Assembly: GCA_021234155.1 (NCBI GenBank)
Contig: JAJEKV010000571.1
Span: 80,456 to 144,455 of the forward strand
Source of the DNA: Isoetes taiwanensis
Lineage: Eukaryota; Streptophyta; Lycopodiopsida; Isoetales; Isoetaceae
DNA: 64,000 bases
Direction of reading: 5' to 3'
The first letter of the stretch is position 1. Every line of letters begins with the position of its first letter. The notes below the pieces were generated by a model. The model was not told the DNA's origin. It did no database searches and was given only the letters and a program-made list of their open reading frames with translations. A program made the position numbers and the translations under genes. Of the stretch, positions 20,942-31,659 are shown piece after piece.

Positions 20942-22015
20942 ATGGAAGCAGTATCTACAAAGAGTTTAAGTCTGGTAAATCCTCTGTTGGCCCAATTGGG
21001 AATTAGCATCTCGAAAGGTACCCCTTTGCAAAGAGTTGCAGCGTATTTTACAGAGGCTCTTGCCTGCAGAGCTGCAAGAACATGGCCGCAGATTTATCAG
21101 CCATTGCCGGTAGATTTAGAGGTTTTCTGGGACGACGAGGATCTGGCAGCATTTCATATCCTAAATCATGTAACTCCCTACATCAAATTCTGCCATTTTA
21201 CTGCAAATCAAGCTATTCTTCAAGCTTTCCAGGGCCACAAACGAATTCATGTCATAGATTTTGGGATCAAACAGGGTCTCCAATGGCCTGCTTTGTTTCA
21301 GAGCTTAGCTTCCAGGCCGGAAGGGCCGCCGGATCACATCAGAATTACTGGTGTGGGAGAATTCAAGGAAGATTTGCAGGAGACAGGGGATAGATTGGCA
21401 GAATTTGCTGCAAATTTGAATCTGGAATTCGAATTTCATCCTGTAATTGATAAGCTTGAGGACGTCAGGCTATGGATGCTGCATGTGAAGGAAAACGAAG
21501 CTGTGGCAGTTAATTGCCCAATGCAAATGCACAGAGTTTTGGCTATGGCTGCCGGAGTTAGGGATTTTTTGGATCTGGTAAAGAGCTGCAAGCCCAAGGT
21601 TGTGGCTATGGCGGAACAGGAAGGAGCCCACAATGGGCGATTGTTCGAGCATCGATTCTTAGAAGCTTTGCAGTATTATTGCGCAGTTTTTGACTCCATG
21701 GATTGGAGCTTGCCGCCGGAAAGCCCTGCCAGATTAAAATTGGAGCAATTTTTTGCTCGAGAAATCAGAAACATTGTTGTCTGCGAAGGCCCCGAACGGA
21801 TTGAGAGGCACGAAAGATTTGAAATTTGGTCGCAGATCTTAGATGCAGCTGGATTTCGCAATTTGGGCCTGGATTTAACAGCGTTTAATCAGGCTAAATT
21901 GCTTCTGGAGATGTATTCTTGCAAGAATTACAGCATCAGAGAATCAGATGGGTCCATTTCTCTTGTCTGGCTAGATCGCCCCCTTCTTACCGCTTCTGCT
22001 TGGGCTCCCAAATGA
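20942..22015 (+). CDS. SCL28: GRAS-domain transcription regulator, SCARECROW-LIKE 28 type
   Basis: Encodes an uninterrupted GRAS domain of 357 residues from the in-frame ATG; the domain really begins about 15 codons earlier (ELINLLLAC). Motifs in order: LHRI with YFTEALACRAARTWP; HFTANQAILQAF; VHIID core as IHVIDFGIKQGLQWPALFQS; LHRII with ITGVGEFKEDLQETGDRL; NLEFEFHPVIDKLEDVRLW; AVNCPMQMHRVL; PFYRE region AREIRNIVVCEGPERIERHE; and the C-terminal SAW block ending LTASAW. The ETGDRL, LEDVRLWMLHVKE and VAVNC-MQMH blocks are typical of SCL28 rather than SCR, SHR or DELLA proteins. In Arabidopsis SCL28 promotes G2/M progression and acts in the nucleus. Single-exon, as usual for GRAS genes. Family certain; SCL28 orthology likely. 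Confidence 0.85.
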   Translation: MEAVSTKSLSLVNPLLAQLGISISKGTPLQRVAAYFTEALACRAARTWPQIYQPLPVDLEVFWDDEDLAAFHILNHVTPYIKFCHFTANQAILQAFQGHKRIHVIDFGIKQGLQWPALFQSLASRPEGPPDHIRITGVGEFKEDLQETGDRLAEFAANLNLEFEFHPVIDKLEDVRLWMLHVKENEAVAVNCPMQMHRVLAMAAGVRDFLDLVKSCKPKVVAMAEQEGAHNGRLFEHRFLEALQYYCAVFDSMDWSLPPESPARLKLEQFFAREIRNIVVCEGPERIERHERFEIWSQILDAAGFRNLGLDLTAFNQAKLLLEMYSCKNYSIRESDGSISLVWLDRPLLTASAWAPK

Positions 22016-22019
22016 TCCA

Positions 22020-22240
22020 AATTTTCGATTTGGGCTTGATTCTGCTGCTTCATCCGACCGATTCCTCCATCGAAAATCTACAATTTGGGTTTGATTCTGC
22101 TGCTTGATCCGTTCAATTTCCTGCATTTCTGCAGCTCGATGCTTCAAATCTCGAATTTGGGCTGCTTAATCCCATCAATTCCTCTCGTTTTTGCAGCTCG
22201 ATGCTTCAAATCTCTGATTTTTCCGCTGTGCCTTATTCGA
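22020..22240 (+). repeat. Imperfect tandem repeats after the GRAS stop codon
   Basis: Three diverged copies of a 58-75-bp unit: ATTTGGGCTTGATTCTGCTG near 22025, ATTTGGGTTTGATTCTGCTG near 22083, and ATTTGGGCTGCTTAATCC near 22156. The last two share TTTGCAGCTCGATGCTTCAA-like ends. They lie in the presumed 3' UTR. Confidence 0.7.
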
Positions 22241-24240
22241 TCCTTTTCAAATGATCTGATTTCTGAAATCGGATTTTTTTCCTACAGGCCTGCAAAGTTT
22301 CCACACAGATCAGCAGATTTTCCAGCATAATGCTTCTCATTCTGATCGAATTTGACCATTCTTTATCCCTGCTGATACCTGATCATTCTTTATTCTTTTC
22401 TGCATTGCTAAATCTCGTTGCATCTTTGCGACGAGTTAGGTTGCAGACCATCTTACTTTGAATTTTTCTTGGAACTCAGGCAGATTTAACACCTGAGGAT
22501 AGAGGACGTTATTATAAAAGAAACTAATCATTCTTTATTCTTTGTAACAACTTGAGCTTGATGCTCTTGCCTGTGATGTCAAAATTTTTGGGATGTTTAA
22601 TACATGAAGGAGCTAACAATTCACACTCCTTATGTGTATATGTGTGTGCAACTTCTTTTATTATTTGCAAATAATGTACGATTACTTTTATATACAAAAT
22701 TTCTTTTGCAGTGGCCAACATTTCTCTTTAGTGTCTTACCCATGGTTTGAATTGTATCTCTTTAGAACAGTGCAAAAGACATCTTTAAAACACACGAGAT
22801 TTCAACTGTATTGTGTTTTGATGACATTTTGGAGCAAGTTATTTTGAAGATTTTCTTAAGATTCCTTTAGATTCCTTTAATGTTCTTTAAAAATATCCTC
22901 AAGACCTTTGTTAGTCCTTAAGGCCTTTATCAATATTCCCCCGGATTCTCTTAAATTGTCTCGAGATTCTCGCGGTCATCTTCGCTTCTCCAAGACCCAG
23001 TTGGATTCCATCAAATATTCACTTAAATTCTCTGAAATTCCCTTAAGTACGATAACCATTTTCTATTTGTTATTTCTTCATTATCACAACATATATAAGT
23101 CACCTTGATTTTTTGTTTGATGTATTATTTCCGTTCCAAGAAAAAATTTGAGGGCAACACGTGTCCTCACAAAATAGAAAAAAAAATAAAAAACTAAAAG
23201 AATTGACTGTGACGTCATGATCCGATCTGAGTTTGGATTTCGGATCGATTTTGAAGGATCTTGGAGCGCCTGAGATTTGCAAAACAATTTGGCCATTTCA
23301 ATCAAATCAATGCTTACTCATCCCAAGTCCTTCACGGACGGGCCACGGCCTTCTAGCAGATTAAGCATTTGATCCTCTGCTTCATCTTTGCTGCTCCATC
23401 AAAAGCCTAAGCAAATCTCATGCTCCCTCCCTTCGGGATTCAAATTCCTCTTTGACATGTTTCTGTAATTCTGATGGCTACCTGAGTTGTTCATCCCATC
23501 TGATGTTATTCATAGTAATGACAATTTGCGTGACGATGGAGCTTGGATTTAATTCGCGTCACCAATTGGAAGAAGAACCCAAATTAGGGGAGCTTATTAG
23601 AAGGCTTGGGGATGGCTATGAAAATGATGAGAATGCCCATTATTCTTCTATGCATGAGGATGCATTTTGTGTTAGGGAGAGCAATGCACTAGGTCGAATT
23701 GGCACCTCAAGGTAGCCGCACGCACGGGCGGATAATTGTAAAAAAAGCGAGCTTCTCTTTCCTGAGATTAGTCAGAATGGCTCAATGACTACTTCCCTCA
23801 GATTAATGCACATCCTAGACGATCCCTTTGCTGTTGAGATGGTCGGGCCAGGGAATAATACAGAGAAGAGAAAGAGCTTCTCGATTGGGCATTCCTGCAT
23901 TGCGGGAGCTCAGATTTCCCATTCTGTCATTTTGGAACAGAAGGATTTTGGAATAGAAGGATTTTGGAACAGAAGGTGTGATTGCCGTTTGAACATCTGC
24001 CTACACCAAGATTCCTTTTTTTTGCAGAAGCATACCTTACTTAGGAACAAACATACATATTTAATAATTAGTTAGCCCATGAAAATAACAATACAATCAC
24101 ACTCTACACGAAACATAATTTTTCGAGTTTACTTCTAAAAATTGTAACCCCTCATACATGTTCTCTATGCAATCACAAGCTATATGCTTAGGGGATATTT
24201 ATATGCTTCGAGGATTAAACATCAGCAGGTTGCTTCACTC
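22241..24240. other. Intergenic DNA, no gene recognised
   Basis: Short ORFs only. A conspicuous small repeat, GGATTTTGGAA(C/T)AGAA in three tandem copies, lies at about 23940-23977. An open stretch at 23452-23715 has no recognisable domain. Confidence 0.45.
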
Positions 24241-24349
24241 GGTGAGTCTATGCTTATCCGCTGAGATTTTATTCCTGTCTTTGCACTTATACTTGGATTT
24301 GATTCTTTGATTAAATAAAGTCTGACGTCCTTCAACAAGAAAAAAAAAT
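24241..24349 (+). mobile_element. 3' end of the same poly(A) retroelement family, plus strand
   Basis: GATTTTATTCCTGTCTTTGC leads to AATAAAGTCTGACGTCCTTC and an A-run at about 24339-24348. This matches the reverse complement of 17817-17900 almost base for base at the end. It is probably a heavily 5'-truncated copy. Confidence 0.6.
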
Positions 24350-27300
24350 ATATCACTAATGCGACATTCAAATGACATTTGTTTATTATTGCCCTCACGC
24401 AACTTTTTTTTAGAATCTTTTTAGAATCTTTTTGTTGAATACTTGCTTTATGATCAAGTTGAAGGTTGCACATCTTCAAGGTTGAAGTTGTTAGGATTCA
24501 AAAATGTTACCGTTCACATTTTTAAAGCAGCAATGAAAAGATGCATAACCAAACTGATGAAGAGTGGCTTCAACAAATGGGCGATGGCTTTGAACTACTG
24601 GATGTTGATGCACATTAAGTGCTCTACATGAAATCTAACACACCGACAATTGTACAACCAAAAATAAAAGTTTGTAACATTAGAGTGCAGAACTTCCATT
24701 GATTCTAAATTGCATGGTAATTAAGCTTATCCCTCACCTATGTTAAAAGCTGCCCACACATTCACATGTATCCGCTTGATTTGGCCCTATATACTGAATG
24801 CTCCATGGTTGGCTCTAGAAACATACCTACATGGTTGACTTGGTTGGCTTGAGAACATTCACAAAAAATTATGTCTCTTTGAATGAAATCATACAAAGGA
24901 CTATACATGGCGAAGAACCATATAGCTTTTAAATTCGTCTAATTCTATTCCATTCTTATGCCAAAAAAAGATTGAATAAATCATTGGTCCTGACGAGTTC
25001 TGGCAACTCCGGTAAGCTATTGTTATGTTATCACCATCTATGTTGATTCATCTAGAAAGACAACTAGACTGCAATTACAAAAGAAGCCCTAAACTATGAG
25101 CCCTTGCTGTTGATAGAACATGCCATCTTCATTTTGGACATCCTCTAAAGCTAGACAACTCTTGCACATTTCAAACACATACTATGCCTTTCTATGTCTC
25201 ATTTTAAGTTGCAAGCAATTAGTTCCTCAGTAAAAAAAACAGACTCTTCTTACTTCTATGCTAATTAAATTCTCATTCCAATGTCCACTCTAACTTCATC
25301 AAATAGTTGCAACAAACAAAGAATGTAGAGGGTAATGTTGCTAATCCACCTATTCCCCAAGGCTGCATTTTCGCTAGTTGTTTTTTTTTAGCACACCAGT
25401 CCAACCAAGCCTACAGCTTTTCTTGCAATTCTAGCCTATCCATGTAGCATGTCCAGCTCATCAAAAATTGACTTGGCATTAAACTTTACCATAAGATCAT
25501 TTTTTTAAGATCTACGGTTAGCGAAATTTAAAAATTGGCTAAAAATAGGCACGACGTAATAACTCATTGCACAGATCCATTCTTTCTTTCAGTGCCGGTG
25601 CCGCTACAAGAAGTTCGTTCGGTTCTTCGATCTGCTAATTTCTGCTTCATTTGTGCCGCTTTTTGTTTGGTTTGAGGCTATTCTAGCTTCATCGGCTTAA
25701 GTTACATCACACCATTTTGTTTAGGGTCAGAGTCGTCATCTATAGAGCAGAATTTCTTCAGGCTGGCTCTTCTACTGTTCGTCTAGATTTTGGTGCTAGA
25801 TATTCCTTCACAGATGTAATACATTTCTTTAGAGTTTTGCAACCATTTACTGGGCCTATGATTTTTTTTTTTTATTTAGTGTTAGGATCGATTTCCAGAA
25901 TCTTCAACGGTTGCTAAGGTTTGGCCGAAGCTGGATAATGCAACATGACGAAGACATCTATATACTTTTCAAACGTTTTTTTGTCTGGCAGCATGATTGT
26001 TCTTAGGGCAATAGATATAGTTTTTCCTCGTTTCCCTTAAATCAGTTGCGTTCTTTCTTGTTTGATTTGCCAGAACAGATGTGGTTTTTTCTTGCTTCAA
26101 TATTGTGTTGTGATATTTCTTTTATGATCCCACTTAAGTGACTTCAAACCCTTTTTTCTATTTCAATAGAAGCTCTAGCCCAAAAAATTTCTATAACAAC
26201 GCGTATCATTTGCCGATTCTTCTTGGCATTTTAACGTTGCATTATAGAAACATTGATGCAATATTTCTTGCTTCATATTTTTTGCAAAAACATCAAAACA
26301 ACTTCTTGGCTTCCAGATTCTTCTATCCTTATTTCGGTTCTTTCGTCTTGTACTAAGGTTTGTGACTAGCAAAACAGTACTCTGTAGCTATGCAATCTTC
26401 CATTATAAGTTGGACTCCTTTTCTGTCTGCTGGGTTGTTGTCATCTACTTTTTGCTAATATTGTCCTGGCCATTTGCGATTGTGTGATTATCCTCCTAGT
26501 CGTTTGCAACACTTTGATTTCCTTCTTTTCTTACCATGTGGTACAGGTCCTGGTTTATATTACAGAGATTAAATTCCTCATATTAAAACCCTCAATTGCC
26601 TATTCTCTGACGTATGATTGGTAGTCTTGTCCCTACTATTAGCAGTTTGCATTGAATCTTCGAACTCATAGTTGTAGCATTTTCAATTTTGTTGTATTGT
26701 GCATAATTCACTAGCTTATATCGTACATGATGGACCCGCCTACAAGCTACAAGGGTTCTATGAACCTGCTTAAGTCCATCAAGGCTTGCTGTGGTCTACA
26801 CCATTCTGCCGAAATAGGCTTCCGGATTGAACTTATTGCTAGGCCTTTGTGCTGCAAATAAGTATGTAGTTCTTCCAGCTTTCTATCTTGTGCATTAGAC
26901 ACAAATTTTGATGCCAAATTATGCTACTCCAGATAAGCTCTCTAGTTGCTTTATTTCCTTTCTATTACAATAAGTTTTAGTAAGTTAACATTCCATTGTA
27001 TGTTCCCAGTTCTTGTTACCTCTACTATGGGCTTCTGAAGACATTAATTTGTGATCTTTTTGTTGTTTATTTGGGGTTGCAGTATCACTCTATGTTAGTA
27101 TTCTTCAATTGTGTCTTGCTGTATTTCTTTTAATTTTTGCAGCTCAACTGACCTAGAAAAAGGGAGAAAATTATTGTACAAGTGTAAAAACATCAATGAG
27201 CTTGTTTTTTTTTTCTCTTAAAATGTGATCATGGATATTCTGGAACAGCTTGGAGGTTCTATTGCAACAGGTAAGACTGCGGCAAGAAATTGTAATATTT

Positions 27301-28404
27301 CTATTTTTGATCCTTTTGGTCTAACATCATATTCTAATTCTAAAGTCAAATTGCAGGCTTTAGAATGCAAGTCTATTTATCCTGGAATTAATAGATCTGG
27401 ATCAACTTTCTTAAATCCCTACCGGAACCAATGGGGTACAGAACGAAGGTGTTACAATCATATTCAATATAAATACCTTTATAACATTGCTCTTTTAGCC
27501 ATCGTCAGCCATGACAATTGCAATAAATCTAATAGAACCCAGCACCAAATCTAGATTCTAAGAAGCCAAAACTTGAAAAGGAAAGAAAGGGAAAAAACTA
27601 ACTAGCTTCCTTACATGTGCTTGTTTCTGTTCCTTGTCATTTGTTTGTCAACAAGATGAACCATGATATAGCTTCTACAAATAAGAAAATCCAACATGCT
27701 CATGTTTCCAAGACCACATTCTTAGAATAAAAAAGGAAGGAAACATTACAAGGCAGCAAGGGAATTGCTGTGCTTGGACTTGTGCAATCCCTTTTTCTTT
27801 GTTCTTTAAAAACTAAGAAGCATATATTCCCAAGGAAACGTTCGGTCCACTATCTTCAAAAGCCAACTAAGTATCTATATAAATAGTGACATTAATTCCA
27901 AATTCATACATGCGCTCGAGAATCACAAAGAGCTACATGCAACTATTGCTAGATGAGAAAAAACTTGCTTACTTTGTTTTGCTTGCCCTTGTGCTAGTTT
28001 TTAGCTTGATTTTGCTCGACCACAACACCTGGCGTCCTTTTTTCCAAGTTTTTTTTAACACAAATGGTGTAGTATACGAAATACGAAAAAAGAAGGAGGG
28101 CGAAATTTCGCTCATATTCACCTCATTTTTTCTCAGCGAAATGTTGGCGCTCTGCTCCCCTTGATAAGCGGTGCCGCCAGTGGAGATCAGAAGAATCAGA
28201 GTGTGATTCATTCAGTGCAGGGGAAGAAGCATCGCCTTCTTGAGCAAAAAATATGGCAAGAACTGTTTTTGGCTATGTCTTGAGTAAATTTAAGGATTTG
28301 CAGATCGATTTGAAGAGAAAGAAGGCCGATTTGAAGAGAACAAACTGCAGAAGATTAGAAACAGAAGGCACAACAGGTCCTGGAGGGCAAATTTCGCCCT
28401 CCCT
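24350..28404. other. Long AT-rich intergenic or intronic stretch
   Basis: No convincing gene. One candidate small exon: TTTTTGCAG at about 27142, an ATG at 27231 (MDILEQLGGSIAT) and a GTAAGA donor after 27270; the peptide is not recognised and no downstream partner is visible. An open 44-codon stretch from about 26728 is likewise unidentified. Otherwise only T/A-rich tracts. Confidence 0.35.
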
Positions 28405-28560
28405 CTTTTTTTGTCGGAGAATTCGAAGGAGCTATAAAATTTCGTATGAAATTTTGAGGTGACCTGGCGGCGCCACTGGCGGCTTCGCCGCCCGTGATCT
28501 GCCAGGTCACCTCAAAATTCATAACGAATCTTCGAATTACTCCTTCCAAAAATGGGCCAG
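28405..28560. repeat. Fold-back (MITE-like) inverted repeat upstream of the PPR gene
   Basis: The left arm ends TTTTGAGGTGACCTGGC (to 28467) and the right arm begins GCCAGGTCACCTCAAAATTC (28501-28520), a perfect match over 19-20 bp. The match continues imperfectly outward through TCGTATGAA/TTCATAACGA and GAGAATTCGAAG/CTTCGAATTACTCC. The roughly 32-nt loop contains a second small hairpin, GGCGGCTTCGCCGCC. The end is about 115 bp before the PPR start codon. Confidence 0.75.
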
Positions 28561-28674
28561 TCGTTTGAGAGGCTGGAAATTGGGGGTTAACGTTTGTGGC
28601 ATGGAACGTGGCAGCGGAAAACATATAAGTAAAACCCATTTAAAGCTTTGAGGCTATGGTGGACAACTGTGAAC

Positions 28675-30876
28675 ATGAACGCGATCTTGCAAACAACTCC
28701 TCTGCTGAAACCGCCCGACCTCACCCAATGCAGTGACGAACAGGCCAGGTACGACGCTTACACAAGAGCATTTTTGTCTTGTAATTCTAGTCAGAGATTT
28801 GACAATGAGAACAATCAAGCACTTGGCATTAAGAGGGAGCTAGCTGTTCCTATTTCCTTCAGAGATGCACACTTCATTTTGCAAGACTGTAGTGAAAGGA
28901 AAGACCTTGAGGGTGGCCGGCAAGTCAAGAAGCTTATATTGCAAGGTGGGCTTGATTCGATTACCATCTTGAGTGACTATTTAATTCGTCTTTTTGCGCA
29001 TTGTGGGTCTTTGATTGAAGCAAATGGAAATTTCAATAATGTTTTAGAACCTAGTATTTACACATGGAGCGCGATAATATCTGCTCTTGCTAATCTTCAG
29101 CAAGCTGAGACTGCCCTGGACTTGTTTCATAAAATTCTATTATCTGACGTGAACCATAGCAAAATTAAGTTTGTGTACCTTGCTGTTCTAAAGGCATGTA
29201 CAGAGTTGTCGGATCTTTATCAGGGAAGGTTAATGCATGAGCATATAATCAAGAGTGGGCTTCAGTCTGATATTTTCGTTGGAACTACCCTTGTTGACAT
29301 GTATGCAAAATGTGGAAGCTTGGCAAGTGCATGTGAAATTTTTGATAATTTACCAGGTCCAAATGTAGTATCATGGAATTCCATTATTGCTGCATATGCA
29401 CAGAATGAGGAAGATCATCTTGCCATAAGATATTATAGGAGAATGCAAGGTTATGGCACAAAACCAAATAAAGTGACATATTTAGCTGTCCTAAAAGCAT
29501 GTGGTAACATTGCAGACTTGGAACAGGGCAGGTCTATCCATCACCAGATAATTGAAGGTGGACTCCAACATGATGTATTCGTTGGGAGTGCACTTGTTGA
29601 TATGTATGCCCAATGTGGAAGCCTTGTGGAGGCAAGCAAAGTTTTTGAGAAATTGCCAAATCGAGATGTTATAGCATGGAGTTCAATGATTGCTGGGTAT
29701 GCCCAACATGGCGAAGGTTTTCTTGCCATAAAGTGTTTTCAAGCAATGCAGCATGATGGTATAACGCCAGACAAGTATACATTTTCAAGCATCTTAAATG
29801 CATGTGGCAGCAGTGGAGCCGTAAAGCAGGGCAAGTGTATCCATGAGCAGGTCATTGGAAGTGGCCTCGAACTTGATGTCTTTGTAGGAAGTGCCCTCAT
29901 TGATATGTATGCTAAATGTGGAAGCCTGGAAGAGGCATGCAAAACATTTGATAAAATGCCAAATAAGAATGCAATATCCTGGGGTGCTATGATTTCTGGA
30001 TATGTCCATCATGACGAAGGTTATTCAGCCCTAGAATGCCATGATACCATGCAGAACGAAGATATAAGGCCCGAGCAAGTCACATTTTTAGGCACCTTGG
30101 GAGCATGTAGCATTCTTGGAATCATAGAACAAGGAAGACGCATTCATGAGCAGATCATTGGAAGTAGGCTCCAGTCAGATCTGTTTATAGGAAATGCACT
30201 TCTGGACATGTATGCAAAGTGCGGGAGCTTGAAAGAGGCTCGTAGAGTCTTTGACATGCAACCAAAGCGAGACATCGTGTCATGGAATACAATGATGGCA
30301 GGATATTCTGAACTTGGACATATATCATTTGCTGCTCAATGCTTAGAGAGCATGCAAAATAGGGGCATACAACCAGATGAAGTGTCATTCATTGCTATCC
30401 TTAGTGCATGCTGTCGTGCAGGTCTAGTTGATGAAGGACGCGGATATTTTAAAATGATGCGAGAATGCCATGGCATATTACCAAATCTTTTTCATTACAA
30501 TTGTGTTGTCGATCTGCTGAGCCATGGTGGTTGCTTGAAAGAAGCAGAACTGTTGCTGCGTACAATCAATCAACCCAATATTTATGGCTGGGTTTCACTT
30601 TTGACTGCCTGCAAACGGCACAGTAATATGGAACTTGGAGCATGCTGTTTTGATGAAATTACACGAATAGATTCCTGTTTTGCTACAGGAGGATTTGCGC
30701 TAATGTCTAATTTCTGCATCCTACAAAAAATGTCTAAGAATGATCACCAGTTGGTGGTGAGGCAAGGAAAAGGGCCCAGATATAACAAAAAACCATCTGG
30801 AACGAAAGGTGGAAGGCAATCCAAGTCACGGAAGACCTCCCAGGCAACCAAGCAATTTCCAGTGGGTATAATATAG
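28675..30876 (+). CDS. PLS-class pentatricopeptide repeat protein
   Basis: From the ATG at 28675 (MNAILQTTPLLKPPD) the protein has 733 residues. From about residue 110 it consists of PPR repeats in P-L-S succession. Recurring blocks are LKAC, QGR-IHEQII-SGL-DVFVG, LVDMYAKCGSL--A, WN-MIAGYAQ and M-Q-GI-PD-VTF, repeated about every 100 residues. The last repeats have HYNCVVDLLSHGGCLKEAE and WVSLLTACKRHSNMELG, i.e. the start of an E region. A DYW deaminase is absent; after SNFC the sequence is basic and unrelated (RYNKKPSGTKGGRQSKSRKT). Such proteins bind organellar RNA and direct C-to-U (in ferns also U-to-C) editing, or stability and splicing. The reading frame has no break, unlike most of its neighbours. 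The N-terminus could be an organelle-targeting sequence. Confidence 0.9.
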   Translation: MNAILQTTPLLKPPDLTQCSDEQARYDAYTRAFLSCNSSQRFDNENNQALGIKRELAVPISFRDAHFILQDCSERKDLEGGRQVKKLILQGGLDSITILSDYLIRLFAHCGSLIEANGNFNNVLEPSIYTWSAIISALANLQQAETALDLFHKILLSDVNHSKIKFVYLAVLKACTELSDLYQGRLMHEHIIKSGLQSDIFVGTTLVDMYAKCGSLASACEIFDNLPGPNVVSWNSIIAAYAQNEEDHLAIRYYRRMQGYGTKPNKVTYLAVLKACGNIADLEQGRSIHHQIIEGGLQHDVFVGSALVDMYAQCGSLVEASKVFEKLPNRDVIAWSSMIAGYAQHGEGFLAIKCFQAMQHDGITPDKYTFSSILNACGSSGAVKQGKCIHEQVIGSGLELDVFVGSALIDMYAKCGSLEEACKTFDKMPNKNAISWGAMISGYVHHDEGYSALECHDTMQNEDIRPEQVTFLGTLGACSILGIIEQGRRIHEQIIGSRLQSDLFIGNALLDMYAKCGSLKEARRVFDMQPKRDIVSWNTMMAGYSELGHISFAAQCLESMQNRGIQPDEVSFIAILSACCRAGLVDEGRGYFKMMRECHGILPNLFHYNCVVDLLSHGGCLKEAELLLRTINQPNIYGWVSLLTACKRHSNMELGACCFDEITRIDSCFATGGFALMSNFCILQKMSKNDHQLVVRQGKGPRYNKKPSGTKGGRQSKSRKTSQATKQFPVGII

Positions 30877-31659
30877 GAGCCAATGCAGATGGTAGAAAGA
30901 GGAATTTACTATGTTATGGAGATACTGGCAATTGGAAAGACTGACACACTTGTGATCATGACAACACATTATTCACATTATGTAGTCCATGACAGCAACA
31001 TTGACAAGGTTTCTGTATTTTATACCTATTCTGATTTCCAAATTGTGCAGGTCATTTGAAGAATAAATTAACTTAGATTATGGTGGATATATTATCTGTA
31101 TGTTGCTAGTCAGGACCCCTGCAATTGCAATACCAGAGTTGCTATAATGCAGATTGACTAAGGCTGAATGAGATTATACAAGAGTTTACTATATCGATAG
31201 TACTAAGCCTCACGCGAAGCGCTTGAGCAAATTTTCAATAGAAGGGCCAACCTTGAATGCTTTGATGAAATGCACATTTTGCACACTATACATCGTTTTG
31301 ATAGACGAATGTCCAGAATGTCCAGATAACGTGGTTAATCATCCATGAAGAAAACAAGAGAGGCATTTCTACAAAAAGGGCAGTAAGCATTAAGGAATAC
31401 ACAAACTTGGGATGTTTGAAAATGCACATGAATGCAAAAACTAGATACATGGTCATGCCAATCATTATGGAGGAGCCAGTGCCAATAATGGATGAGGGGA
31501 TGAGAATAGATCCTTGGTGGATTAAAAAGACATGGCTTGGGAGCAAGGATCATCATCGCTCACTTCCCAAAGATTGGCTCTGAGTTAGCCTCATCTCTCA
31601 GGGGAGGAATTAGCCGGCGGAGCTCCAGGGACTTATTTCGTGTTTACTTCTCATGTAGA
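30877..31659. other. 3' flank of the PPR gene, no gene recognised
   Basis: AT-rich. It might contain decayed E2/DYW sequence, but I could not find DYW signature motifs (HSE, CxxC) in any frame. Confidence 0.4.

Noticed and set aside
28648-28674. Upstream extension of the PPR reading frame
   Set aside because: It would start at TTG; the first ATG in frame is 28675.
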